A stretch of 35,623 nt of DNA from Sphingomonadales bacterium (GTDB lineage Bacteria; Pseudomonadota; Alphaproteobacteria; Sphingomonadales; Sphingomonadaceae), in contig JAIYAA010000267.1 in NCBI GenBank assembly GCA_027489295.1, positions 1 through 35,623 of the forward strand, in the 5' to 3' direction. Of this stretch, positions 8,773 through 17,094 are shown piece after piece. Below the pieces are notes generated by a model. The model was not told where the DNA came from and made no database searches. It saw nothing but the letters and a program-made list of their open reading frames with translations. Position numbers and translations under genes: made by a program. The stretch's first letter is position 1; every line of letters begins with the position of its first letter.

Positions 8773-9771
8773 ATGGAAATCCGTCGTCGCGATGCGTTGA
8801 AATTGGGGGCGGCGGGTGCCGCGGCATTGCCCGCAGCGCGCGCCTTTGCGCAGCCGAGCGGCGCGCGCGCGTTGATCGTCTCTACCTGGGATTTCGGCGC
8901 GGCGGCCAACGCTGCCGCCTATGCGCAGTGGAAGAAAAGCGGTTCGCTGATCGATGCCGTGGAAGCCGGCGCCTGGGTACCCGAAGCCGATCCGACCAAC
9001 CACTCCGTCGGCTATGGCGGCTATCCGGATCGTGACGGCCACGTCACGCTGGATGCGATCATCATGGACGATCGCGGCAATGTCGGCGCGGTCGCCGCGC
9101 TGGAAGACGTGCTCCACCCGATCTCGGTCGCGCGGCGCGTCATGGAAAAGACGCCGCACACGTTCCTGGTCGGCGAAGGTGCCCGCCAATTCGCGCTCGA
9201 ACAGGGTTTCCCCCGGACCAAGCTGCTGACGCCCGAGGCGGAAGCCGCGTGGCGGGACTGGTTGAAGACCGCCAAGTACAGGCCGATCGCGAACATCGAG
9301 AACCAGCGCGGTTCGGCGCTCGACCATGACACGATCGGCATCGTGGCGTGTGACGCCGGCGGCCGGCTGGCCGGCGCCTGCACGACATCGGGCATGGCGT
9401 TCAAGCTACGTGGCCGGGTGGGCGACTCCCCCCAGGCCGGGTGCGGGCTGATGGTCGAGCCGGATGTCGGCGCGGCAACCGCCACGGGCGTCGGCGAAGA
9501 AGTGACGCGGATTGCCGGTTCCGCGCGCATCGTATCGTCGATGCGCGCCGGCATGAGCCCGATGGCGGCCTGCCGCGAAGCCGTTTTGCACATCGCCAAA
9601 TTGCGTGGCGATGCCGTCAAGGACGCGCAGGTCGCGTTCCTGGCGATCAACCGCGAGGGCCTGGTCGGGGCATATGCCCTGCAGCCAGGGTTTACCTATG
9701 CGGTTACCGACATGGGGGGAGCGACGAGCGTGCTCGCCGCGGAAAGCCTGCGTCCGTCAACAAAGAACTGA
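8773..9771 (+). CDS. N4-(beta-N-acetylglucosaminyl)-L-asparaginase (glycosylasparaginase), Tat signal
   Basis: This 332-aa protein is an Ntn-hydrolase of the glycosylasparaginase family (EC 3.5.1.26). It cleaves the amide bond between GlcNAc and asparagine, the last step in freeing an N-glycan core from an amino acid or peptide. The precursor is cut autocatalytically before a threonine that becomes the nucleophile. The sequence LDHDTIGIVACD near residue 190 matches that site. Other family features are NHSVGYGGYPDRDGHVTLDA near 80, ALEDVLHPISVARRVM near 115, TSGMAFKLRGRVGDSP near 215 and GVGEEVTRIAGSARIV near 245. The N-terminus MEIRRRDALKLGAAGAAALP is a clear twin-arginine signal, and the ATG at 8773 was chosen because it starts that signal. 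The receptor gene begins 25 bases downstream, so the two are probably co-transcribed. Confidence 0.95.
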   Translation: MEIRRRDALKLGAAGAAALPAARAFAQPSGARALIVSTWDFGAAANAAAYAQWKKSGSLIDAVEAGAWVPEADPTNHSVGYGGYPDRDGHVTLDAIIMDDRGNVGAVAALEDVLHPISVARRVMEKTPHTFLVGEGARQFALEQGFPRTKLLTPEAEAAWRDWLKTAKYRPIANIENQRGSALDHDTIGIVACDAGGRLAGACTTSGMAFKLRGRVGDSPQAGCGLMVEPDVGAATATGVGEEVTRIAGSARIVSSMRAGMSPMAACREAVLHIAKLRGDAVKDAQVAFLAINREGLVGAYALQPGFTYAVTDMGGATSVLAAESLRPSTKN

Positions 9772-9796
9772 TCTTTCGGGGAGTGAGGGAAACCAT

Positions 9797-12535
9797 ATGA
9801 CGTTCAAGATTCCGCTGCTGACCTCCGTTGCCTTTGCGGCCATCGCTGCAACGGGCCTGTACGCAACCCCTGCGCTGGCACAGAGCGATGACGCCCAGAG
9901 CGAAATCGTCGTAACCGGCATCCGCAAGAGCATCGCGGACTCGATCGAGACGAAGCGCAAGGCCGGCTCGATCGTCGACGTTCTCAGCGCCGAGGACGTC
10001 GGCAAGCTGCCCGACTCCAATGTCGCAGAATCGCTGTCACGCCTGCCTGGCATCACCGTCGACCACCAGTTCGGCGAAGGTGAGCAACTTTCGATTGCCG
10101 GTGTGGAGCCGGCGCTCAACCGACTGACCATCGACGGTCACTCCGTTGCCTCTGCCGACTGGGGCGGCAACCCGTCCGACCGGTCAAGCCGCACCTTCAA
10201 CTATTCGCTGCTGTCGCCGTCGATCATCAGTCAGGCCGTCGTCTACAAGACGCCGGAAGCCCGCCTGCAGGAAGGCGCGATCGGCGCCAGCGTCGACGTG
10301 GTCACCCGCAAGCCGCTTGACCTGAAGCCGAATACGATCGCCGCCACCGGCGGCTACGAGTATAACGGCCGTGTCGAGAAGGGCAGCATCCGAGGCTCGG
10401 CACTGTACAGCTGGCACAATGACGCGGATACCTTCGGCATTCTCGTCGGCGGCAACTATGACAAGCAGCAGCTCGCCCGCGCCGGCGTAGCCAGCTACTG
10501 GTACCGTACCGGCGCCGCGCTGCTCGACAATGCGCCCACGACGGCAACCATCAACGGCAAGGCGATCAGCGCGCTCACCACTGCTGAGCGTACCGCGTTC
10601 AGCAACGCACGGTACGCCTCGTTCCTCGCCCGCGAATATTTCCGCCAGGAGCGCGAGCGCATCGGGTTCAACGGTGCGATCCAGTTCAAGCCCGCGGATA
10701 ACCTGACGCTGACCGGCACGGCGATGGTGATCCGCGGCAACTACGACAATGTGTCGAACTCGATGTACACCTATGGCTATGAAGGTTCGCGGATGACGGC
10801 CGCAACCTATCGGCCGGGCACCGATGGCAGCCCCGGTGTGGTCACGTCGGCGACCTTCTCAGGCATCACCAGCGGCACGGGCTCGACCGGCCAGCTCGAC
10901 ACCAACTATCGTCGCACGCGCGTCAAGAACGACAGCTATGCTGCACTGTTCGACTGGAAGCCGGGCGCCTGGCAGATCACCGGCAACGCTGGCTACACCA
11001 AGGCATCGGGCGGCAAGGATCCTGAATATCTGCTCGATTTCCGCACCCAGCAAGGCTTCACTGCCGGGGCGGACGGCCAGAACACGGTGGTCAACTGGCA
11101 ATATCCTGCCAGCGATGCGAGCAAGTGGCTGAGCAACTATACCGCCAATGGCGGTGAGACCATCACCGCGCCCGACGGCCGCAAGTTCTTCGGCCGCCAG
11201 ATCGGTGGCATCCCCACCCAGTCGGGTTTCACCGCCGACAAGGAGTGGTTCGGCGAGTTCAACGCGAAGCGGGAAGTGAACTGGGGGCCGATCACGACCC
11301 TGCTGTTCGGCGCGCGCTATGCGAACCACACCAACAGCAACACCAGCTATACCAACGCGATTTACACCAACCAGAACTTCACCGTCGCGGATCTCAACCC
11401 CACGATCCGGCCGAGCAGTCTGTATGATGGCCTGGGGACCAGCGGCAACGGCGTACCGTTCGCCGGCCTGGACCAGGACGCGATCATCGCAGCGCTCAAG
11501 AAATATGGTAATTTCGCGGTGGATCGCGGCCTTTCGCAGGGCGACTACTGGCTGGTGCGCGAGCGCATCGGCGCCGCCTATGTCCAGGCGAACTTCGAGG
11601 TCGGCAAGTTCCGCGGCAACATCGGCGGCCGGTTCGTCCACACGGGCGACCAGTCGAACTATTATGTCGCAAGCCAGGACGCGGCCAAGAACACCGTGTA
11701 CACGCTGACGCGCACCAACAGCGACGACAACCGCTTCCTGCCGGCTGCCAACCTGATCTATCAGGCGGGTGATCAGGTGGTTCTGCGGGGCTCGGTCGCA
11801 AAGGTCATCGCCCGCGTCCGCTACAGCGACCTCGCCGGTTCGCTGTCGCTCGACGACAGCACGCTGAGCGGCAGCGGCGGCAACCCTGACCTGAAGCCGT
11901 ACGCAGCAACCAATTTCGGATTCTCGACCGAATGGTATTTCGCACCGGGCAGCTTCCTGGCGGGCGAAATCTTCTATCGCGACATCTCCAACTATGTCGG
12001 CAACGATGTGGATGACGGCCCGGACGGTCAGGGCGTCCCGATCCTCAATACCGCAACCGGCCGGACGCTCCGGTACTCGATCAGCCGCCCGATCAACGGC
12101 GGCAAGGCATCGGTCACCGGCTTCTCGATTTCGGGCAACGCAAACCTGATCTGGGGCTTCGGCATACAGGCGAACTACACCTTCGCTGATGCGGAGACGC
12201 CCAATTCGGCGAACGGCCTGCCGTTCCTGTCGCGCAACACCGTGACGATCGCTCCGTATTTCGAGAAGGGCCCGTTCCAGGCGCGCGTCAGCTATAATCG
12301 GCGCTCGAAGTACTTCTATCGCATCGGCCGGCTGCAGTCGCAGGACTATACCGCTGCATATCGCGAGCTCGACGCGCAGATTTCGTACAATCTGAACAAG
12401 ATGATCTCGATCACCGCGTCGGCTTCCAACCTGCTCGACGAAACCTACTACCAGTATAGCTCCACGCCGGACGCGCCGACCTCGATCTACAAGAATGGTC
12501 GCGTGTTCTCGCTGAGCGCAACGATCCGGATGTAA
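9797..12535 (+). CDS. TonB-dependent outer-membrane receptor 1
   Basis: A 912-aa TonB-dependent receptor, an outer-membrane beta-barrel importer energised by TonB-ExbBD. The signal peptide MTFKIPLLTSVAFAAIAATG ends near ALAQ at residue 32 and is followed by a TonB-box-like stretch SEIVVTGIRKS. The plug domain covers about residues 45-155 (VLSAEDVGKLPDSNVAESLS, RLPGITVDH, IDGHSV). The rest is aromatic-rich barrel sequence with a C-terminal stretch ending FSLSATIRM. The ATG at 9797 has GAGGGA six bases upstream. A longer in-frame start at 9605 is rejected because it lies inside the asparaginase gene. Co-location with the asparaginase suggests the ligand is an N-glycan, glycopeptide or GlcNAc-Asn; the sequence alone does not show it. 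Confidence 0.95.
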   Translation: MTFKIPLLTSVAFAAIAATGLYATPALAQSDDAQSEIVVTGIRKSIADSIETKRKAGSIVDVLSAEDVGKLPDSNVAESLSRLPGITVDHQFGEGEQLSIAGVEPALNRLTIDGHSVASADWGGNPSDRSSRTFNYSLLSPSIISQAVVYKTPEARLQEGAIGASVDVVTRKPLDLKPNTIAATGGYEYNGRVEKGSIRGSALYSWHNDADTFGILVGGNYDKQQLARAGVASYWYRTGAALLDNAPTTATINGKAISALTTAERTAFSNARYASFLAREYFRQERERIGFNGAIQFKPADNLTLTGTAMVIRGNYDNVSNSMYTYGYEGSRMTAATYRPGTDGSPGVVTSATFSGITSGTGSTGQLDTNYRRTRVKNDSYAALFDWKPGAWQITGNAGYTKASGGKDPEYLLDFRTQQGFTAGADGQNTVVNWQYPASDASKWLSNYTANGGETITAPDGRKFFGRQIGGIPTQSGFTADKEWFGEFNAKREVNWGPITTLLFGARYANHTNSNTSYTNAIYTNQNFTVADLNPTIRPSSLYDGLGTSGNGVPFAGLDQDAIIAALKKYGNFAVDRGLSQGDYWLVRERIGAAYVQANFEVGKFRGNIGGRFVHTGDQSNYYVASQDAAKNTVYTLTRTNSDDNRFLPAANLIYQAGDQVVLRGSVAKVIARVRYSDLAGSLSLDDSTLSGSGGNPDLKPYAATNFGFSTEWYFAPGSFLAGEIFYRDISNYVGNDVDDGPDGQGVPILNTATGRTLRYSISRPINGGKASVTGFSISGNANLIWGFGIQANYTFADAETPNSANGLPFLSRNTVTIAPYFEKGPFQARVSYNRRSKYFYRIGRLQSQDYTAAYRELDAQISYNLNKMISITASASNLLDETYYQYSSTPDAPTSIYKNGRVFSLSATIRM

Positions 12536-12546
12536 TCCGGAAAATC

Positions 12547-12581
12547 AGGGGAGCCCTGGCGATCGCCGGGGCTCCCCTTTT
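12547..12581 (+). terminator. Intrinsic terminator after receptor 1
   Basis: A ten-base-pair stem (AGGGGAGCCC at 12547-12556 with GGGCTCCCCT at 12569-12578) encloses a 12-base loop that is itself partly palindromic. TTTT follows. It sits 12 bases after the receptor stop and ends the asparaginase-receptor unit. Confidence 0.88.
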
Positions 12582-12637
12582 GGCATGCCGATGGGGCGGC
12601 ATGCGTTCGACCAACGACAATCAAAAAGGGGATCTAC

Positions 12638-15600
12638 ATGCGCACGATCGACAAGCTGCTGATAACTACCAGTTGCCTCGCCACGCTGCTCGCGGCACCG
12701 GCGATGGCACAGGAAGCAGCGCCCGCCGACCAGACCGCCGCCACGCCCAGCGACGCCATCATCGTGACCGGCTCGCGCATCAGCCGGCCGAACGTTACCG
12801 CCGCTGCACCGATCACGTCGGTCACCTCGGAAGCGATCAAGCTCCAGGCCGCGGTCAACATCGAGGACGTGCTGAACCGCCTGCCGCAGGTGGCGCCGGA
12901 CAGTCAGCAGAACTACCAGGATTCGGACGGCCGCCAGCGCGTCAAGCTGCGCAACCTCGGCTTTGAGCGCACGCTGGTGCTCGTCGATGGCAAGCGCCTC
13001 GGCACGATGAACGGCGAAGACCTCGGCATGATCCCGACGGCGCTGATCAAGCGCACCGACGTGCTCACCGGCGGCGCCTCTGCCGTCTATGGCTCGGACG
13101 CGGTCGCCGGCGTGATCAACTTCGTGATGGACCGTGACTTCACCGGCATCCGGCTGGACGGCAACTATAATTTCTACGTCCACCAGAACACGCCCGGGCT
13201 GATCTCGCAGACCGCCAAAAGCTATAATTTCGCGCAGCCAGCCCATGGCCTCGCCGTTGACGGCGCCCGCGCCGATCTCGCGCTCACCGTCGGCAAGAAG
13301 CTGTTCGACGATCGCCTGCATCTCCAGGCCTATGTGAACTATCGCCAGGGCGATCTCGTCCCCTATTCGGCGCGTGAGACCTCGGGCTGCCAGCTGGTCC
13401 AGTCGGTCAAGGACGGGCCGCTGAGCTGCAGCACCTCCACCTATACCAAGACGGGCTATGTCTCGCCGCGTTCGGGCCCGAACAACGGCAATGCCTATGT
13501 GAACAATCCCGACGGCAGCCGCAGCTTCGTCCCCTATTCGACCGCGGTCGCGACGAACCCGTATGACGGCTATTCCTTCCAGCGCGACTCGCATCGCTGG
13601 AATGCCGGCGGTTTCGCCCAGTTCGAGATTTCCGAGGCAGCGACGCTCTACACCGATGCGATGTGGTTCCGCGACAAGTCGGTCAACCTCTTCCCGGCGC
13701 GCGTGTACAGCTACACCGCGATCGGCAGTTCGCCCTATATCGTGAAGTGCAACAACCCCTTCCTGTCCGCCGCCCAGTCGCAGACGATCTGCGGCACTGC
13801 TGCGGGCACCAGCACCGCGGTACCGATCGAGCTGCGCTACCGACTTTCGGGCGTGCCGGACGGCGAGGACACCTATGTGAACCAGGGCGTTCGCATCAGC
13901 AGCGGCATCCGCGGCGCGTTCGCCGACGGCTGGAGCTACGATGTCGGCGGCGTCTATGCCCGCAACCGGCAGGACTACACCACCGGCGCACTGGACTATG
14001 ATCGCGTCAACAAGTCGCTCGACACGCGGCTGGTCAACGGCGTGGCCACCTGCGCCTCGGGCACGTCCGATGGCTGCGTGCCCTTCGATCCGTTCAGCGC
14101 CTATTCGACCACCAACAACCAGGCGCTGTACAATTATCTGACCGCCGGCACCTACGGCACCTCCACCACGGTCAACACGCTGTACCAGGGCATCGCCACG
14201 GTGCAGGGCGATCTCGGCAAGATGGGGATCAAGAGCCCCTGGGCCGAACAAGGCCTCGCGGTGGCGTTCAGCGCGGAATATCGTGAGGACAAGCTGGACA
14301 GCTATGCCGACGCGATCTTCCGCGAGTGGAACGGCGGCAGCGATCGCAGCCTTGGCCAGCACGTCTGGGAGGGCATGACCGAGCTGCAGGCACCGATCGT
14401 CGAGCACAAGCCCTTCGCCGAGCTGCTGCAGTTCAACGGCGCGTTCCGCGTTTCGAAGTACAACACCAACCCGAAGACCTTCTCCACCTGGAAGACCGAG
14501 CTGGTCTGGGCCCCGGTCAAGGACATCACGTTCCGCGGCTCGGTCAATCGCGCCCAGCGCGCGCCGACCGTGGTGGAAGCCAGCCAGGGTGCGAACATCA
14601 GCTATGGCCGCATCACGACGGCCTATAGCGATCCCTGCGCGCCGACCCTGGTGAGCACCACGATCGATCCGAAGACCGGCCAGCAGGTGCCCGTCTACGG
14701 CGCCCCCCAGGCCTCGCGCGAAGCATGTCGGGCAACCGGTCTCGCCGACAATCTCTACGGCAGCGCCACCCTGCTCTGCCCCACCGATGTCGGCTGCACC
14801 TATCGCAGCGGCGGCTTCACCGTGGATCCGGAAACGGCCTATACCAAGACCTTCGGTGTGGTGCTGCGCCCGCGCTTCCTGCCGGGCCTGACGCTGTCGG
14901 TGGACCGCTACCTGATCGATCTCAACAACTCGATCGGCTATAACGACTATAACTATTTCTCGAGCGGCTGCGTGCAGACCGCCAGCGACTTCTTCTGCAA
15001 GGCGTTCGTGCGCAATGCGGACGGCACGCTGTTCAGCACGCCGAGCACCAATCCGACCACCGGCTTCATCCGCCAGGGCACGACCAACTATTACAAGGCC
15101 AAGGCGCATGGCTGGGACTTCCAGGCCCAATATGGCCTGCGTCTTGGCGACGGCATCGGCAAGCTGGACTTCGACTTCAACGGCTCGCTGTCGACCCTGC
15201 TCGGCGGCCAGGATTCGCCGATCCTGCCGGTGAAGGACTGTTCGGAAGGCTATTTCGGCGACAATTGCGGCCAGTTCATTCCGCGCTGGTCGCACACGCT
15301 GCGCACCACCTACAGCACGCCGAACCAGAAGTTCCTGGTATCGCTCAACTGGCGCTATCTCGGCCCGCTGACCAACACCACCAACTCGGGTGACGCCGCA
15401 CTGGGCGGCACGGCGGCGAATGCCCGCACGACCTTCTATCGCATCGCGCCGTACAACTATTTCGTTCTTGCGATGAGCTCCCGCGTCAGCGAGATCTACT
15501 CGTTCCGCATCTCGGCGAACAACATCCTCGACAAGGATCCGCCGATCCTCGCCAACTCGTACAATTATGGCCTGTCGCGCAACAACACCTTGTCGGCACG

Positions 15601-15652
15601 CTATGACTCGCTGGGTCGTCAGGTTGCGGTAAGCGCCACCGTCAAGTTCTGA
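12638..15652 (+). CDS. TonB-dependent outer-membrane receptor 2
   Basis: A 1004-aa TonB-dependent receptor. The signal peptide MRTIDKLLITTSCLATLLAA is cleaved near AMAQ at about residue 26, followed by a TonB-box-like stretch DAIIVTGSRISRP. The plug has VLNRLPQVAPDSQQ, LRNLGFERTLVLVDGKRLG and the classical LTGGASAVYGSDAVAGVINF near residue 145. The barrel ends with ARYDSLGRQVAVSATVKF. The ATG at 12638 has AAGGGGA six bases upstream. It lies 102 bases after receptor 1, beyond a terminator, and so is probably transcribed on its own; I could not pick a promoter. It is clearly a different subfamily from receptor 1, so the two may import different glycan fragments or a glycan and a peptide. Confidence 0.95.
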   Translation: MRTIDKLLITTSCLATLLAAPAMAQEAAPADQTAATPSDAIIVTGSRISRPNVTAAAPITSVTSEAIKLQAAVNIEDVLNRLPQVAPDSQQNYQDSDGRQRVKLRNLGFERTLVLVDGKRLGTMNGEDLGMIPTALIKRTDVLTGGASAVYGSDAVAGVINFVMDRDFTGIRLDGNYNFYVHQNTPGLISQTAKSYNFAQPAHGLAVDGARADLALTVGKKLFDDRLHLQAYVNYRQGDLVPYSARETSGCQLVQSVKDGPLSCSTSTYTKTGYVSPRSGPNNGNAYVNNPDGSRSFVPYSTAVATNPYDGYSFQRDSHRWNAGGFAQFEISEAATLYTDAMWFRDKSVNLFPARVYSYTAIGSSPYIVKCNNPFLSAAQSQTICGTAAGTSTAVPIELRYRLSGVPDGEDTYVNQGVRISSGIRGAFADGWSYDVGGVYARNRQDYTTGALDYDRVNKSLDTRLVNGVATCASGTSDGCVPFDPFSAYSTTNNQALYNYLTAGTYGTSTTVNTLYQGIATVQGDLGKMGIKSPWAEQGLAVAFSAEYREDKLDSYADAIFREWNGGSDRSLGQHVWEGMTELQAPIVEHKPFAELLQFNGAFRVSKYNTNPKTFSTWKTELVWAPVKDITFRGSVNRAQRAPTVVEASQGANISYGRITTAYSDPCAPTLVSTTIDPKTGQQVPVYGAPQASREACRATGLADNLYGSATLLCPTDVGCTYRSGGFTVDPETAYTKTFGVVLRPRFLPGLTLSVDRYLIDLNNSIGYNDYNYFSSGCVQTASDFFCKAFVRNADGTLFSTPSTNPTTGFIRQGTTNYYKAKAHGWDFQAQYGLRLGDGIGKLDFDFNGSLSTLLGGQDSPILPVKDCSEGYFGDNCGQFIPRWSHTLRTTYSTPNQKFLVSLNWRYLGPLTNTTNSGDAALGGTAANARTTFYRIAPYNYFVLAMSSRVSEIYSFRISANNILDKDPPILANSYNYGLSRNNTLSARYDSLGRQVAVSATVKF

Positions 15653-15676
15653 TCCCCTACCCGTTCCCAAGTGCCT

Positions 15677-15710
15677 GCGCCTGTCCACCCCGGTGGGCAG
15701 GCGCTTTTTT
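15677..15710 (+). terminator. Intrinsic terminator after receptor 2
   Basis: A 13-bp GC-rich stem (15677-15689 with 15692-15704, one G-U pair, inner pairs open to form the loop) is followed directly by TTTTTT. It is the cleanest terminator in the window and marks the end of the glycan locus. Confidence 0.92.
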
Positions 15711-15805
15711 GTGGCGTGAACGGGCAGCGGCGCGCCCGTTCCGGCTTGACCGGACGCGGCAAACCGCTCAGATGCGGGCAAGCCCCGCGCAGCGGCGTGC
15801 CAAGG

Positions 15806-15881
15806 GCCGGTTTAGCTCAGCTGGTAGAGCAGCGGTTTTGTAAACCGAAGGTCGTCAGTTCGAATCTGACAATCGGCACCA
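15806..15881 (+). tRNA. tRNA-Thr (anticodon UGU), prophage insertion site
   Basis: A 76-base cloverleaf with the CCA end encoded. The acceptor stem GCCGGTT pairs with AATCGGC (one G-U), the D stem is GCTC/GAGC, the T arm is GTCAG TTCGAAT CTGAC, and the anticodon loop TTTGTAA at 15837-15843 gives anticodon TGT at 15839-15841. The first anticodon-stem pair (27-43) is G-A, a mild irregularity. A TTGACC at 15746 may be its -35 box, but the -10 is weak. An integrase gene begins just downstream, so the 3' half of this tRNA is almost certainly part of the attachment site. Confidence 0.95.
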
Positions 15882-15890
15882 CTTTTACAA
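15838..15890. other. Probable prophage left attachment site (attL)
   Basis: The intact tRNA-Thr lies on the host side and its 3' end faces a minus-strand tyrosine integrase. This is the usual arrangement for tRNA-integrating phages, in which the phage attP carries a copy of the tRNA 3' end. The core is therefore expected between the anticodon loop and the CCA end. Its exact limits cannot be set because the matching repeat at the right end lies outside the window. Confidence 0.65.
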
Positions 15891-15894
15891 TCAC

Positions 15895-16077
15895 TTAGCG
15901 CACCTCCACAACATGGCTCTTGGGTTCAACTGAACCTGAGGGCCTATTTTTGGCGGCCATTCGCTTACGACAGCGATCGTAAATTCGACGCCATTGACGC
16001 TGGCCTTCAAGCTTTGAACGCTCGATGGCGGCCAGCTCGTCAATCTCGGAAGCGGTTAGATGATCCTGCCAACTCAT
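15895..16077 (-). CDS. Small charged hypothetical protein (60 aa)
   Basis: An unrecognised 60-aa protein rich in charged residues (ASEIDELAAIERSKLEGQ, RRIYDRCRKRMAAKNR), probably helical in its N-terminal two thirds. It starts at an ATG with no strong ribosome site and lies downstream of the integrase on the same strand, between it and the tRNA. Short helical proteins of this look are common in sphingomonad prophages. It may be real, but its coding status rests on position and composition only. Confidence 0.5.
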   Translation of the reverse strand: MSWQDHLTASEIDELAAIERSKLEGQRQWRRIYDRCRKRMAAKNRPSGSVEPKSHVVEVR

Positions 16078-16090
16078 TCCGCGCGTATAG

Positions 16091-16127
16091 CGTGGATTTC
16101 CACCAAGTGCAAGTGGAAATTACCACG
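16091..16127 (-). other. Hairpin overlapping the integrase stop codon
   Basis: CGTGG-ATTTCCAC (16091-16103) pairs with GTGGAAAT-ta-CCACG (16113-16127) around a nine-base loop, leaving a two-base bulge. The integrase stop TAA (16120-16122) lies within the stem. There is no T-run on either strand, so it is not a standard terminator. It could reduce integrase mRNA decay or readthrough, or be an inverted recombinase or accessory site. Confidence 0.5.
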
Positions 16128-17094
16128 TCAATGCAGCCGCCGCTCCCGCTAGGAAGTCTGGGCTAAATTTGGCATAGGTGCGCTCGGTAATGCGGCTGTC
16201 GCTATGCCCGAGAAACCGCGCGATCTGCGCCATGGGGATGCCCGCCTCTGCCATCCACACCGCTGCGCTATGCCGGAGCATGTGGGGCGTCACGCTGATC
16301 CCTGCCCGCTGGGCCGCCGCCGCAAAGCCCTTCTTGATCGACCCCACCTTCGACATGCCATGCTCAATCACGTAGTCGGAGAGCTTGCCGGCATGGGCGT
16401 CCTTGAGCGCCGCGCGTAACTGGTCGTTCATCGGCACCGTCGCCCGGTACTTGCTGGTCTGAATGCGCTCGAAGGGGTTGAGCGTGATAAGCCCGCGCTC
16501 GAAGTCCACCCGATCCCAGGTTAGATCAAGGATGGCGTTCGTCCGCGCGCCGGTGCCTACCGCAAGCTGCATGAACAGCTTGATATGCACGGCCTCGGCA
16601 TGGTCGAGCAGCCGGCGGAATTGATCCTTGGTCAGGTGCCCCACCTGATACGGCGGGATCTTCGGCATCTGGATGAACGGCGCTCGCTCAATCAGCTTTT
16701 GCTTCTCGGCCCAATTGAGGGCAGCCCTGATCACCGCCAGCTCATTCCGGACGGTGATAGCCTTGCAGTGCGATCGGCGCTCCCGGTACGCCTCTGCGGC
16801 CTTCACATCAACGCGGGAGACAGGAAGGTTGTCCCAATAGTCTCTAGCGGCTTTCCAAGCCGTCTCAGCGCGGAAGTGCGATGCCATCTCGGTCTTGGCG
16901 TCGAGATAGGCACGCACTGCCTCGCCTACTGTGTGGGTTGCCCCGCTGGTCGTGCGCCGCTGCCAGAATGCACGAGCTGCGGCCTCGGCTGACGCTCGAT
17001 CAGTCGTTCCAAGCGAATGTCGGTGGCGTCGTCCATCCTCGAACCAGACGATCGCGAGCTTTCCCCTGTATCGTTGCAAGCTGTAGTCTGGCAC
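16120..17094 (-). CDS. int: Tyrosine-type site-specific integrase
   Basis: A 324-aa tyrosine recombinase that would integrate and excise the phage at tRNA-Thr. An N-terminal arm-type region (GKLAIVWFEDGRRHRHSLG) is followed by a SAM-like core-binding domain (about 55-150) and the catalytic domain. Catalytic residues visible are Arg in GTGARTNAILDL (about 185), His and Arg in TPHMLRHSAAVW (about 272), His in RFLGHSDSRI (about 295) and the nucleophile Tyr in TERTYAKF (about 306). All are present, so the enzyme looks active. It starts at a GTG with GGAG about eight bases upstream. The upstream HTH gene overlaps its first 169 bases in another frame. It lies at the distal end of the leftward operon. 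Confidence 0.95.
   Translation of the reverse strand: MPDYSLQRYRGKLAIVWFEDGRRHRHSLGTTDRASAEAAARAFWQRRTTSGATHTVGEAVRAYLDAKTEMASHFRAETAWKAARDYWDNLPVSRVDVKAAEAYRERRSHCKAITVRNELAVIRAALNWAEKQKLIERAPFIQMPKIPPYQVGHLTKDQFRRLLDHAEAVHIKLFMQLAVGTGARTNAILDLTWDRVDFERGLITLNPFERIQTSKYRATVPMNDQLRAALKDAHAGKLSDYVIEHGMSKVGSIKKGFAAAAQRAGISVTPHMLRHSAAVWMAEAGIPMAQIARFLGHSDSRITERTYAKFSPDFLAGAAAALTW

Noticed and set aside
9605..9796. Longer N-terminus for receptor 1
   Set aside because: It would run inside the asparaginase gene in another frame; the ATG at 9797 has a good ribosome site and begins a proper signal peptide.
12545..15781. Very long antisense open frame (1078 codons) over receptor 2
   Set aside because: It runs over a well-defined TonB receptor and a terminator and contains no recognisable domain; the frame follows from GC-rich third positions.
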